Assembly (NCBI RefSeq): GCF_000161835.1
Contig: NZ_GG697169.2
Coordinates: 1,234,418 to 1,298,417 of the forward strand
Length of the DNA: 64,000 nt
Direction: 5' to 3'
Source of the DNA: Thalassobium sp. R2A62
GTDB taxonomy: Bacteria; Pseudomonadota; Alphaproteobacteria; Rhodobacterales; Rhodobacteraceae
The notes under the pieces are model-generated. The model worked only from the letters and a program-made list of their open reading frames with translations. It had not been told where the DNA came from and ran no database searches. Numbering within the stretch: the stretch's first letter is position 1; every line of letters begins with the position of its first letter. A program made the translations under genes and the position numbers. Positions 37,799 through 46,856 of the stretch are shown here, in pieces.

Positions 37799-38749
37799 TC
37801 ATTCTGTCCATGTCGATCCGGCAGCATCATCTGTTGCACGAATTCGGTATAGCGCCGCATCGCCCGTCATCGCGGGTGTTACGCTGCGCGGCATGTTGGG
37901 CGGCACTGCCATCGTGTCACCCGGGGCAAGGACAGTTTCGCCCCCATCCCACGTCACACGCCAGTGACCCGTCATTCCCATCAACACCTCGTGCTGGTTC
38001 GCATCATAGGGCGCGTCCGAAATCGACGAGCGGCTCAAGAATTCAACTTCGAAACCCGGCTTGTCTCGTAGCATCGCGTTCTCCCCAATGACCTGTGCGG
38101 GCTGCTTGTCGCTCAGCGCCATCATATCGAGATAGCGGGCGACATAGTGCGGCACGATATCCAACGTTGTCGGCTCAGGATAGCCATCCAATTCGGCTTG
38201 AGTCAGAATCGGCATCGAGGCCACATCCTCGGGCAGGTTCACACCTTTTTTTCTGTCGTAAAGTTTGCCGTTTTCACCAAGAACAAGACCATGATCCTTG
38301 GCGTCTTCGATCACTTGAGGGGCCCAAATCACGCCGCCACCGGCATCATCGCCACCAAGGATCGCCATGATCATTCCGTAATCAGTACCGATGTTTTCAA
38401 ATCCACGGAAAATGCCGGTTGGGATGTTAAAGATGTCCCCCTTTTCCAATGTCACTTCGCCCGCATCACCATTGCGCCCCCAGAAAAACCTCCAGCGGCC
38501 CGACAAGACAAAGAAGACCTCGGCGGTGCGGTGGGAATGCAGAGAGTTCCGACACTTGGGCGGCTGACCAGCGGCACCGATATTAAACCCGATCTGATCC
38601 GAGATATGCACGTGTTGATCGGCACTCTCTGAGACGCCACCGCCAATGATCGTAAAGTTCTCTTTTTGATCGGACCCCGGTGTGTGCGCATCGATAAATG
38701 CGGTTTTGCACGGCCTCAGGTCGCCATATCTGACAATCCGCTCTTGCAT
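37799..38749 (-). CDS. double-cupin protein
   Basis: The 316-residue protein has two cupin barrels. The first (residues ~60-130) carries the metal pattern HSHRTAEVFFVLSGRWRFFWG and later GDIFNIPTGIFRGFEN; the second (~235-305) has DANQHEVLMGMTGHWRVTWDGGETVLAPGDTMAVP. The first keeps two His and a Glu as likely metal ligands; the second looks weaker. Length and organisation recall gentisate-type dioxygenases, but no specific activity can be assigned. It is seven bases from the NTF2-like gene and 16 bases before the MetE-like gene. Confidence 0.85.
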   Translation of the reverse strand: MQERIVRYGDLRPCKTAFIDAHTPGSDQKENFTIIGGGVSESADQHVHISDQIGFNIGAAGQPPKCRNSLHSHRTAEVFFVLSGRWRFFWGRNGDAGEVTLEKGDIFNIPTGIFRGFENIGTDYGMIMAILGGDDAGGGVIWAPQVIEDAKDHGLVLGENGKLYDRKKGVNLPEDVASMPILTQAELDGYPEPTTLDIVPHYVARYLDMMALSDKQPAQVIGENAMLRDKPGFEVEFLSRSSISDAPYDANQHEVLMGMTGHWRVTWDGGETVLAPGDTMAVPPNMPRSVTPAMTGDAALYRIRATDDAAGSTWTE

Positions 38750-38756
38750 GATGTCT

Positions 38757-39716
38757 CTACCCTTCGTGTTGCGCGATCTGCATCCAGATCGCTGTCTCGT
38801 CTAAAATTGTATATTCGCGGCGCAGCCCCCAAGGGCCAAACTCGGCATGGCTGATCCCCATGATGTGCACAGGCGCGCCTGTTGGCGCACCGTAGGTCCC
38901 CCAGCCGTCATGCGTTCCGTCCAGCGACCAACGCACTGCCGCTCGGGGCGGCATCATTGGATCTTCCCTGCCGATTTGGTGATTGATCTTGAAGGTCGCC
39001 GATGGAAACGACGACCGCAGCCCTAGCCAAAAGCTATCGGCGTCATTGTGCCCGACTCCCCGAATGCCACCCGCATAACACAACGCTGCGGCGCGATCCC
39101 ATTTCGACGGAATAACCGAAAACTCTGCCTGCATAATGCGGCTCAAATGGCTGCTAAATGTTGCGCCCCATTCGTTGTCATTTCCGCGCCCCATGTACGG
39201 GCCGTCGATGTCAATCGCAGGGGTAAACGGCGTGGCTTTGCCAGCCATGATCTTTTCTCGCGCCCATGCCTTGGGATCCAACCCCAACCCGCGCACGATC
39301 GCACCGTTGTCACGCACCAACCATTCATCGCTAATCTGGTTGTCCTTGGCATAACAATCAGCCATCGCATAGGTCGCGATCTGACGGCCTGATGCTTCGC
39401 CGAAAAATCCGTCACCGAGATGGGTGGCAGTTGACAAAATACGATGGGACGACAGCATGCCATCTTCTGGCGTCCCGCTCCAAATCACATCTTCGCCCAA
39501 CAACGTCCGGTCAGGAAACTCTACCAACGTTGCCATCGTAGCTGCGGTCATCGGCTTTTCACCGATACCAACGCCCGTGATCGGCGTGCGCACAATGACG
39601 TCTTGGGCATAGTACTGCTCCATCCGCTCGCCCAAACCCCGATCCTCCCAAATCTCTTTGGTGATCCCAATAATGTAGTCTGGGAAATCTTTGAATTTAT
39701 TGTCAAAGCCACGCAT
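38757..39716 (-). CDS. tandem SnoaL/NTF2-like protein, copy A
   Basis: The 319-residue protein contains two NTF2-like alpha+beta cone domains (about 1-155 and 175-315), with SnoaL-like patterns such as YYAQDVIVRTPITGVGIG and HNDADSFWLGLRSSFPSATF. SnoaL-like domains act as cyclases, isomerases, hydrolases or dehydratases on small polar rings. A second protein of identical length and layout (42176-43135) is in the same cluster. It starts one base after the LacI stop. Function unknown. Confidence 0.82.
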   Translation of the reverse strand: MRGFDNKFKDFPDYIIGITKEIWEDRGLGERMEQYYAQDVIVRTPITGVGIGEKPMTAATMATLVEFPDRTLLGEDVIWSGTPEDGMLSSHRILSTATHLGDGFFGEASGRQIATYAMADCYAKDNQISDEWLVRDNGAIVRGLGLDPKAWAREKIMAGKATPFTPAIDIDGPYMGRGNDNEWGATFSSHLSRIMQAEFSVIPSKWDRAAALCYAGGIRGVGHNDADSFWLGLRSSFPSATFKINHQIGREDPMMPPRAAVRWSLDGTHDGWGTYGAPTGAPVHIMGISHAEFGPWGLRREYTILDETAIWMQIAQHEG

Positions 39717-40757
39717 TTAGAATTCTCCTTGAACGGCTCGCGTTGAACTGCGTCGTTTCAATTCAACATTAATTTCGACACGCTGTCCGGCGCTGTCTGT
39801 ATCTTCAATTCTCGCCAACAGCTGTTTGACAACGGCTGCGACCATTCGGTTTACGGGTTGGCGGAGGGTCGTCAAATCATACGAAGGCCAGGCCGCCATC
39901 GGCACATCATCAAACCCGATAATGGCAACGTCATTGGGCACGCTCAGGCCCATTTGGCCGCGCAACATATCCATTGCGGCCATTGCCATGTGATCATTCC
40001 CAACAAAAATCGCATCGACGTGGTGCTCTTCGACCATGGACTGCGCGGCATTCGCCGCTGCTTCTCGTTCGTAGAGGCCGTCTCGTTCGGCAGCCAATGC
40101 AGCACCCATTTCAAGCAACTGATTTACAAACCCATCGCGGCGGTCCCGCCCCGTGCTCGACCCCATCCACCCTGTGATCATGCCAATCCGTTGGTGGCCT
40201 GCATCAACAAAGGCACGCGCGGCTAATGCCCCACCTGCACGGTTGGTTGATACAACTTGTCCAAGCCCTTGGCCCTCTTGGCCACGATTAAACAACACCA
40301 CGGGAACACCAGCATCCGCGCAGCGCTTGGTCAGGACATCTGACATCCCCAAGCTCGCCGCGACAATCCCGTCGACGCCATGCGACATCAACGCTTCGAA
40401 CACCCGCTCGACTTCCTCCGCGTCTTGGTTCCGCATCATGAACATCATGATGTGGTAGCCGCGCTCTTGCAGGCTGTTGGACAACCGTTCAATCGCATCT
40501 GGGTAAAAGGGGTTATCAAGATACGCGACGACCAGTCCGATAATCTTGCTCCGGCCTGTGATCAACGACCGCGCAATGACGTTGGGGCGGTAGCCCAACG
40601 CATCTGCAGCCGCGCGCACCTTTGCGCGGGTTTCGGCGCTGGCCGAAGCCCCCGAAAACACGCGGCTGACAGCAGATTGGCTCACGCCCGCTCTGGCTGC
40701 GACCTCTAGGGACGTCACCTTATTTTCGACGGGTTTAGCCAGCGGTCCAGCCCCCAT
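39717..40757 (-). CDS. LacI-family transcriptional regulator of the catabolic cluster
   Basis: The 346-residue regulator has the LacI helix-turn-helix (VTSLEVAARAGVSQSAVSRVFSGAS) and hinge (LGYRPNVIARSLITGRSK), followed by a periplasmic-binding-protein-like effector domain (GIVAASLGMSDVLTKRCADAG, FVGNDHMAMAAMDMLRGQ). It lies inside the operon between the SDR gene (23-base overlap) and NTF2-like copy A, so it is probably autoregulated. The perfect palindrome at 44542-44557 and its weaker copy at 41507-41522 are its likely operators. LacI regulators often sense sugars or sugar-like acids. Confidence 0.92.
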   Translation of the reverse strand: MGAGPLAKPVENKVTSLEVAARAGVSQSAVSRVFSGASASAETRAKVRAAADALGYRPNVIARSLITGRSKIIGLVVAYLDNPFYPDAIERLSNSLQERGYHIMMFMMRNQDAEEVERVFEALMSHGVDGIVAASLGMSDVLTKRCADAGVPVVLFNRGQEGQGLGQVVSTNRAGGALAARAFVDAGHQRIGMITGWMGSSTGRDRRDGFVNQLLEMGAALAAERDGLYEREAAANAAQSMVEEHHVDAIFVGNDHMAMAAMDMLRGQMGLSVPNDVAIIGFDDVPMAAWPSYDLTTLRQPVNRMVAAVVKQLLARIEDTDSAGQRVEINVELKRRSSTRAVQGEF

Positions 40758-41493
40758 CGATCAGGATAGACGTGCCAGTAATCAACGCAGAGGCGTCGCT
40801 GGCCAAAAAGAGCACTGCACCCATGATGTCTTCGACCTCGCCAATCCGGTCGAGTTTAATCTTGGACTTGATCCACGCCACCTTGTCCGGATCGGCAAAG
40901 GTTGGAGCCGTCAACGGCGTTTTTACGAATGTAGGACAGATCGAGTTAAACCGGATGTTGTGCGGCCCAAGGTCGATCGCCATTCCTTTGGTGATACCCT
41001 CGATCGCATGTTTGGTGCCGCAATAGACCGCCCGTTCCTGACCACCGACATGGCCCATCTGACTGCTGATCTGAATGATCGAGCCGCCCTTTCCAACCAT
41101 GCCCTTGGCCGCGATTTGCGCCAGAAAATACGCCGACCGAAAGTTCAGGTTAGACACCGCGTCAAAATCTTCTGGGGTGGTATCAAGCGTATGCGTATGG
41201 CGTGCGACACCAGCTGAGTTGCACAAAATATCAAATGGCTCTTGGCCTTCGTAGAACGACTGGATCGCAGAGATATCCGAGACATCGAGAACGGCGGCCT
41301 CAGCGGAAAAGCCCGAGTCATTTATCGCCTGTGCGGCTTGGGACGTTTGATCAACCCCACGCGCAGCGATTACCACATGCGCACCGGCCTCAGCCAATGC
41401 CACAGCGCACCCCAAACCGATACCGCGCGACCCACCGGGGACAAATGCACGGCGCCCGTCCAACCGGAACGATGGTGTTTGTGGAAGGGTCAT
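40735..41493 (-). CDS. short-chain dehydrogenase/reductase
   Basis: The 252-residue SDR has the cofactor motif PGGSRGIGLG (Pro-Gly-Gly in place of the usual TGG), NSAG in LCNSAGVARH, catalytic Ser in QISSQMGHVG and YCGTKHAIEG (Tyr-x3-Lys). C-terminal ITGTSILIDGGWTAG is standard. It probably oxidises an alcohol of the cluster's substrate with NAD(P). ATG 41493 with AAGGTG upstream is chosen over a start 51 codons earlier. The second operator-like site lies 14-29 bases upstream of the ATG. Confidence 0.9.
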   Translation of the reverse strand: MTLPQTPSFRLDGRRAFVPGGSRGIGLGCAVALAEAGAHVVIAARGVDQTSQAAQAINDSGFSAEAAVLDVSDISAIQSFYEGQEPFDILCNSAGVARHTHTLDTTPEDFDAVSNLNFRSAYFLAQIAAKGMVGKGGSIIQISSQMGHVGGQERAVYCGTKHAIEGITKGMAIDLGPHNIRFNSICPTFVKTPLTAPTFADPDKVAWIKSKIKLDRIGEVEDIMGAVLFLASDASALITGTSILIDGGWTAG

Positions 41494-41506
41494 AGGATTG
41501 TCACCT

Positions 41507-41522
41507 TTGCATACGTGTTCAA
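41507..41522. promoter_or_regulatory. operator-like site upstream of the SDR gene
   Basis: TTGCATACGTGTTCAA matches the perfect palindrome at 44542-44557 at 14 of 16 positions, and both are followed by AAAAT. It overlaps the stop codon of the M15-like gene and sits just before the SDR ATG, so it may be an internal LacI operator. Confidence 0.5.
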
Positions 41523-42106
41523 AAATTAAAATAGGCCTGCGATGCAGCGCTGGCAAGCCCTTTGAAGACAAGGAAATCTTCGTACCGCCGCTGACGGCTG
41601 GCAAGCGGTTCAGACGCCGCATCACCAGCCCGCAACAACCGACCAAGCGGCGCTATGTAGCTAGAAATGCTACGGCGCGGCGCGGGGCGCCATGCAATAT
41701 TGAACGCGGCGAGTTTTGGGAAAAACCACAGCTCGGAATACGGCAAATGGTCGTGGATCCACCACGCGAGATCACGCCAATCGCGACCCGCCTCGTATTG
41801 ATCAGCAAACCACGGGATCACGATACTGGCCCCAGCCACACGCGCATCACCGGTGTGGTAATCCCAAATATGGCATTCCTCGGGATAATCATTGCGCGCA
41901 CAATTCAATCTATGCTCGTTCCCAAAGGCGTTGAGCGCCGCTGACCGGTAGCCAGACCGCACGGCCACCCGACCAAAGGTTTCTTCGAGCGGGTCCAAGA
42001 GCTCTTGGCAAAACACCGATCCGGTTTCGATCGCCAAATCCGGATTGTCAGGAATATTTTGCAGCTGATGAATATTGGCAATCTCTGAGTAGAGAAATTC
42101 GCGCAT
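41519..42106 (-). CDS. peptidase-M15-like protein of unknown function
   Basis: The 195-residue protein contains VRSGYRSAALNAFG, the start motif of M15 D-Ala-D-Ala carboxypeptidase-like folds, and a conserved-looking block AWWIHDHLPYSELWFFPKLAAFNI. It lacks a signal peptide and a clear HxxxxxxD...H zinc triad, so peptidase activity is doubtful. It sits in the catabolic operon between the SnoaL-like and SDR genes, where its role is unclear. Eight A/T bases directly before the ATG and no strong ribosome-binding site suggest weak translation. Confidence 0.72.
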   Translation of the reverse strand: MREFLYSEIANIHQLQNIPDNPDLAIETGSVFCQELLDPLEETFGRVAVRSGYRSAALNAFGNEHRLNCARNDYPEECHIWDYHTGDARVAGASIVIPWFADQYEAGRDWRDLAWWIHDHLPYSELWFFPKLAAFNIAWRPAPRRSISSYIAPLGRLLRAGDAASEPLASRQRRYEDFLVFKGLASAASQAYFNF

Positions 42107-42175
42107 AAAAAAAATACTTACTCAGTCGCACGCGGCCCAAAGTCTCGAGGCTCCACATGCTTTGTGGGCGTCGCA

Positions 42176-43135
42176 TTATTGTAGCTCCCGCATCCGCGCG
42201 AGCACATCGACACCCAGCTGATTGTAGACATCCAGCAGATCTACAAGAACCCAATTCTCACGGATCATGCCGTCCTGAACCCGCCAAAAATCTAGGCTGC
42301 GCATCGTGATGCGTTGGCCATCCGTTGGCATGCCAAGCCACCCCCCGCCTGTCAGCGTCATGTGCATTCCCGGCCAAGCGGTAAAGCCAACATAGTCACC
42401 CTGAGCAAAAGCATGCCCGCCATGCGGGTCGCCCACGCGGTCGGGCATTGCGTCCAAAAACGGAATTTGATGATGCTTGCGAAACCCATGGATCCCACGC
42501 GCGGTACCGATACCGGCAGGGCCATACCAGCTACAGTGAGGATGCCAAAACGCATTCAGTCGCATCGCGTCGACCCCGTCGTTGTTGTACCTAAGATGGG
42601 TGAGCATTTCGATCACCACATCCATCGCAGCCGTGCCGTCACCACTGATTGCTAGCCCGTCTTGGGTGATTGGGGACAGCGCCTGCCAACTGCGGCCCAA
42701 CGCAGGGGCGAGCGGCCAAACGCCAGCTTGCATCATCAACTCTGGCAGATCCCACAGCGCCTGAACTTCGACACAGCGACCACCTTCGAACCGGTAGAAT
42801 TCATGATACCGCATCGCGACCATGCGGCCGGTGCCGGGTATACCCAAGAATGGCCCGTCAAATCGCCCCGCATAATGCCCGCACACCCCGACCCAATCCG
42901 CGCCTTTCGGTGTGGTGCCTTGCATCAGTATCATATCCCGACGCTCTAGATCAGGGATCGCAGCAAAAAGCGGCGCAAAGGCTTCATCGACCAAGCCCTG
43001 TGGGCCAACCAGTGTTTCAAAGGGGTGAGCCAGATGAACAACAGCGCCTGGTGCCATGAGATCAGACATCGCGGTACGGACAGCATCCAGCCCGCCGTCA
43101 AAGGCCGTTACGAGTGACGCAATGCGTTGCTTCAC
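42176..43135 (-). CDS. tandem SnoaL/NTF2-like protein, copy B
   Basis: The 319-residue protein has two SnoaL-like domains (about 1-150 and 170-310). Motifs include [20 protein letters not shown] in the first and [20 protein letters not shown] followed by [17 protein letters not shown] in the second, typical of the SnoaL ester-cyclase group. It is the same length as copy A but clearly diverged. Its ATG overlaps the dehydrogenase stop by four bases, so the two are coupled and probably act on consecutive intermediates. Confidence 0.85.
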   Translation of the reverse strand: MKQRIASLVTAFDGGLDAVRTAMSDLMAPGAVVHLAHPFETLVGPQGLVDEAFAPLFAAIPDLERRDMILMQGTTPKGADWVGVCGHYAGRFDGPFLGIPGTGRMVAMRYHEFYRFEGGRCVEVQALWDLPELMMQAGVWPLAPALGRSWQALSPITQDGLAISGDGTAAMDVVIEMLTHLRYNNDGVDAMRLNAFWHPHCSWYGPAGIGTARGIHGFRKHHQIPFLDAMPDRVGDPHGGHAFAQGDYVGFTAWPGMHMTLTGGGWLGMPTDGQRITMRSLDFWRVQDGMIRENWVLVDLLDVYNQLGVDVLARMRELQ

Positions 43136-44457
43136 TCGGCGGCCTCGCGGTGTTTGGCCCCCTCGCCATACGGGACATTGATCCCGCCGTAGCGGCGCAC
43201 CCTAACATTACATTGCTCTGCATGTCCGACGAACCCTTCGAGCATACACAAACGGCTGCCGTATTCACCGATCATTGTGGCCGCCTCGTCGGTTAGAACT
43301 TTTTGATAGCTGTGGGTCTTGAGGAACTTTCCAACCCATAGACCGCCCGTATAGCGACCCGCCTTTTTGGTGGGCAATGTATGGTTGGTGCCAATCACCT
43401 TGTCGCCATTCGCGACATTGGTTCGCGCCCCGAGGAACAAGGCGCCGTAGCACGTCATGTTGTCGAGGTACCAATCATCGCGGTCCGTCATGACTTGGAC
43501 ATGCTCGGACGCGATATCGTCGGCAACCGCGAGCATTTCATCGTGGTCAGCACAAAGGATCACCTCCCCGTATTCGTCCCAAGACACAGACGCCGTGTCA
43601 GCAGTCGGCAAAATCATTAGAATGCGGTCAATCTCGGCCAATGTATCCTCGGCCAGTTTGCGCGAATGTGTGACCAAGACACAGGGACTATTATAGCCAT
43701 GTTCTGCCTGTCCCAAGAGATCTGTCGCGCAAATCTCGCCATCCACCGTATCGTCGGCGATAACCATGGTTTCCGTCGGACCTGCGAAGAGGTCGATACC
43801 AACACGCCCAAAAAGCTGCCGCTTTGCCTCGGCCACATAGGCATTGCCAGGGCCAACGATCATGTGAACTGGATCAACAGTTTCGGTGCCAATTGCCATT
43901 GCACCGACAGCTTGGATGCCGCCCATGACGTAGATCTCGTGGGCACCACCCAGATGCATAGCCGCAATCACCGCAGGGTTCGGTTTTCCATTGAACGGCG
44001 GTGTGCACGCAACGATACGCGGAACCCCTGCAACACTGGCGGTCGCCACAGACATATGGGCAGACGCAACCATCGGGAATTTACCACCCGGCACATAGCA
44101 GCCGACCGATTGCACGGGGATATTTTTGTGTCCCAGGATCACACCGGGCAAGGTTTCGACTTCGATATCCAGCATCGAATCCCGCTGCGCTTGGGCAAAA
44201 TTACGCACCTGTTCTTGAGCGAATTCAATATCAGCCAGCTCGCGCGGTGACAGCTGAGCGATCAGCGCGTCAATATCAGCTTGGCTCAACCGAAAGCTCT
44301 CGGGTGAATAACTGTCAAACTTTTCAGACAATTCGCGCACTGCCACATCGCCGCGTGTTTCGATATCCGCCAATATGGCCTCGACCGACGCGCGGACCTT
44401 GGCGTCGTCTTGGGCACGCTCGGCCGCCGCTTTGGACGTCTTGAGATATTCTGCCAT
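43132..44457 (-). CDS. histidinol-dehydrogenase-family oxidoreductase (HpsN/sulfopropanediol-dehydrogenase-like)
   Basis: The 441-residue enzyme is of the HisD superfamily: [65 protein letters not shown] and [18 protein letters not shown], with the Glu/His residues used for Zn and catalysis in HisD. The C-terminal [15 protein letters not shown] and the absence of his genes point to a paralogue that performs a four-electron oxidation of a primary alcohol to an acid, as HpsN does on dihydroxypropanesulfonate. The true substrate is not known. ATG 44457 has a GGGGGA site. Confidence 0.85.
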   Translation of the reverse strand: MAEYLKTSKAAAERAQDDAKVRASVEAILADIETRGDVAVRELSEKFDSYSPESFRLSQADIDALIAQLSPRELADIEFAQEQVRNFAQAQRDSMLDIEVETLPGVILGHKNIPVQSVGCYVPGGKFPMVASAHMSVATASVAGVPRIVACTPPFNGKPNPAVIAAMHLGGAHEIYVMGGIQAVGAMAIGTETVDPVHMIVGPGNAYVAEAKRQLFGRVGIDLFAGPTETMVIADDTVDGEICATDLLGQAEHGYNSPCVLVTHSRKLAEDTLAEIDRILMILPTADTASVSWDEYGEVILCADHDEMLAVADDIASEHVQVMTDRDDWYLDNMTCYGALFLGARTNVANGDKVIGTNHTLPTKKAGRYTGGLWVGKFLKTHSYQKVLTDEAATMIGEYGSRLCMLEGFVGHAEQCNVRVRRYGGINVPYGEGAKHREAAE

Positions 44458-44541
44458 TGTTAAATCCCCCTGCCTTGATGCGAGAATCCGCACGATACGA
44501 CAGGTACTTTGCCGTGGTGATTTTCAAACATCAACACAAAA

Positions 44542-44557
44542 TTGCATACGTATGCAA
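44542..44557. promoter_or_regulatory. perfect 16-bp palindrome, probable LacI operator
   Basis: TTGCATACGTATGCAA is its own reverse complement with a central CG, the classical form of LacI/GalR-family operators. It is 85 bases upstream of the HisD-like ATG and just outside the end of the upstream hydrolase gene, so it can control the operon that contains the LacI gene. Confidence 0.75.
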
Positions 44558-44560
44558 AAA

Positions 44561-45430
44561 TCAAAGCTGACCGATAAATCTTAGGATTGCTTCAGATAGC
44601 GGTTTGGTTTGCGATGGGCTGAACACATCGCCTGCCACGAGATGCCCCATTGCATCATCATCAGGGCCCATAACCAGTTTATGCTCAATTGCAGATCCGC
44701 CCCAACGTAACGCAATTTTTTGCGTCATTTTAGCGCTGACTACCGTGTCTGCCTCGCAATACCCAAAGAACGCGGGCGTCTTGATCTGATCGACGCGGAT
44801 TGCCCTGCAGGCTCGCATCGCGTCCGCCATTGTGAAAACGGCAACTGTTGGATAGCTCGTCGTCCAGAACTTTTCATGCATTTCAGAATGCCCCTGAAAT
44901 GTCCGGTTTTTGCCCAACAGGACAGGTGCCCACTGACGCGTCAGCGGCGCGTTGATCAAGGTGTTGATAACTGGGTGGGCAAGCCGGTAGTTCGGAGAAA
45001 TAAAGACAGACGCTTTGATCCGTTGGGCATTTGGGGCCAACGCTTGGGTGACCATCGTCCCACCGGTCGAGCACGAGATAACAATCACCTCGTTCCCAAT
45101 CGCACGCCCGACATCAATGGCCTCAATGGTGTCACGCAGCCATTCATCTGCTGTGGCACGCCCCATCGCAGCACTATCCTGACCATGTCCGGCAAGGCGC
45201 GTAAAATGCAGGTTCGCGGCCAGCGCATTCGCGATCAAATCTGGCAGCGGCCTCAATTCTTCTGAACTGGCCGAAAATCCATGCACGAAAACGACAGAAA
45301 CTGGGGTCTTTGATCGATCTTCATTGGCCCACAACACACGCTTTTCGCAATCATGCCGCAACGCGGGCACACCACGTTCCCGCATTTCCAAATATGCGTC
45401 GATGGCTGTTGGATCACTGGGTGGCTGCAT
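44561..45430 (-). CDS. alpha/beta-fold hydrolase with atypical nucleophile elbow
   Basis: The 289-residue protein has the alpha/beta hydrolase layout: VVFVHGFSASSEEL near residue 50, nucleophile region VIVISCSTGGTMV around 120 and a His in DDAMGHLVAGD near the end. The elbow reads SCSTG instead of GxSxG, the first Gly being replaced by Ser. It overlaps the end of the transporter gene by 17 bases, so the two are co-translated. It may hydrolyse an ester taken up by that transporter. Confidence 0.8.
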   Translation of the reverse strand: MQPPSDPTAIDAYLEMRERGVPALRHDCEKRVLWANEDRSKTPVSVVFVHGFSASSEELRPLPDLIANALAANLHFTRLAGHGQDSAAMGRATADEWLRDTIEAIDVGRAIGNEVIVISCSTGGTMVTQALAPNAQRIKASVFISPNYRLAHPVINTLINAPLTRQWAPVLLGKNRTFQGHSEMHEKFWTTSYPTVAVFTMADAMRACRAIRVDQIKTPAFFGYCEADTVVSAKMTQKIALRWGGSAIEHKLVMGPDDDAMGHLVAGDVFSPSQTKPLSEAILRFIGQL

Positions 45431-46754
45431 GATGTACCGCAGGTTTGTAGATTTTCAGGATGAACAGCACCGACACTGCCAGAATGACAGCAGGCGCTAG
45501 CGTGGCGGCGGCCTGCAATGTGGCCAGAGCATCCGCACTCTGCGCGACCTTTTCGCCCCGCGCCTCATGCCATCCCGCAAACCCAAGGATCAGCGACAAG
45601 ACAAGCGGCCCAAACGCGTTAGCGACCTTCTGCCCGAACAACCAAATAGCCGAAAACGCGCCCTCGATGGCCTCACCGCTTTGGCGGCGCGTGACATCCA
45701 TCAGGTCTGGGTAGATCGCCCAAGGGATCTGTTGGTAGGCCCCATTCGCTAGTCCCACACATAAGAACACGAGAAAGACGAGGCCGAGGTTTCCTGACGG
45801 CAATGCCAAGAAGACGCCGATCAGCACCAAAACATATAGCATTAAACCCAAGCAAAGGGCCGCGACTTTGCCCAAACGCCCAGACAAGAAAACCCAGATC
45901 GCTTGCGATAGGATTGATCCCACTACGAATGCGGCAAACATCAAGCTCTCCATAGGAAGGCCCGTGGCCGACTGCGACAACGGCGAATTTCCTGGATCAT
46001 TGATGAGATACAGCGCGGCAAATGGAACCGAGGCCGTCAAGATCGCGATGCCAAGGGTCATAAACCCATACAATGCGACCAGAATGACAAACGGCCTGTT
46101 CGACAGAACCAAACGCACCATGCCCATGAAGTGCTCTGTCGAGGGCGTCAAAATTCGTGGCGCCTTGCGCGTCAAAAAGACGGACAACCACACTGCTATG
46201 ACAATCACCGGCGCAAAGATGACCATTGCAGAGGCGTGGCCCATCGCAGCAGCAAAAGCGGGGATTAAAGCCCCACCAACCAAAATGCCGACGCTCGCAA
46301 ATCCCATGCGCCAACCTGTCATGGCGGATCTTTCGCGCGGATCTTGGGTCATTTCACCAGCTTGCGCACCGTAAGGGATGGCAATCATCGTAAAGCCGAT
46401 CGTTGCCACGACGAAAAATCCACAGACCCACGCTAGATTGCCCGATGTCTCTAACCTTTGAGGAACCGAGAACAGCGCGACCAACGCAAGCGCGAGAACC
46501 ACCGCCCCTGCCATCATCCAAGGTGCGCGCCGGCCCCACCGCGTGTTCGTCTTGTCGCTGAGATATCCGATCATTGGGTCCGTAAAGATATCGAACAGCA
46601 AGACACCGGTCGTCATGATCCCTGCCAACGCGATCGGAACGCCGAGGTATTGGGTTAGAAACGCCAGCACCAAGAGCTGTTTGGCCACGACAAAGACGTT
46701 CACGCCCATATCGGCCAGTCCCCAGCCCGCCTTTTGTGCAATGCTCAATGCCAT
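45414..46754 (-). CDS. GPH-family (MelB-type) sugar/cation symporter
   Basis: The 446-residue membrane protein has twelve predicted helices and the GPH signature after helix 2 (DIFTDPMIGYLSDKTNTRWGRRAPWM, the D-P-x-x-G-x-x-x-D-[RK]-T region). GPH symporters move glycosides, pentosides, uronates and similar compounds with Na+ or H+. ATG 46754 with GGAGGG upstream is chosen. Its place beside the LacI-linked catabolic operon makes it the probable importer of that pathway's substrate. Confidence 0.88.
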   Translation of the reverse strand: MALSIAQKAGWGLADMGVNVFVVAKQLLVLAFLTQYLGVPIALAGIMTTGVLLFDIFTDPMIGYLSDKTNTRWGRRAPWMMAGAVVLALALVALFSVPQRLETSGNLAWVCGFFVVATIGFTMIAIPYGAQAGEMTQDPRERSAMTGWRMGFASVGILVGGALIPAFAAAMGHASAMVIFAPVIVIAVWLSVFLTRKAPRILTPSTEHFMGMVRLVLSNRPFVILVALYGFMTLGIAILTASVPFAALYLINDPGNSPLSQSATGLPMESLMFAAFVVGSILSQAIWVFLSGRLGKVAALCLGLMLYVLVLIGVFLALPSGNLGLVFLVFLCVGLANGAYQQIPWAIYPDLMDVTRRQSGEAIEGAFSAIWLFGQKVANAFGPLVLSLILGFAGWHEARGEKVAQSADALATLQAAATLAPAVILAVSVLFILKIYKPAVHHAATQ

Positions 46755-46856
46755 GTTGTTGTCCCTCCCAAGATCATGTGGCGACAGTAGAAAAACCTGT
46801 CCCCATACCAAACGAAACCCTGCGTCAGTTCAATGCGGGATCTGCGATTGTTTGCC

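Noticed and set aside
43132-44457. Naming the HisD-like gene hisD and placing it in histidine biosynthesis
   Set aside because: No other his genes are present, and the neighbours are catabolic genes under a LacI regulator; HpsN-like paralogues fit better.
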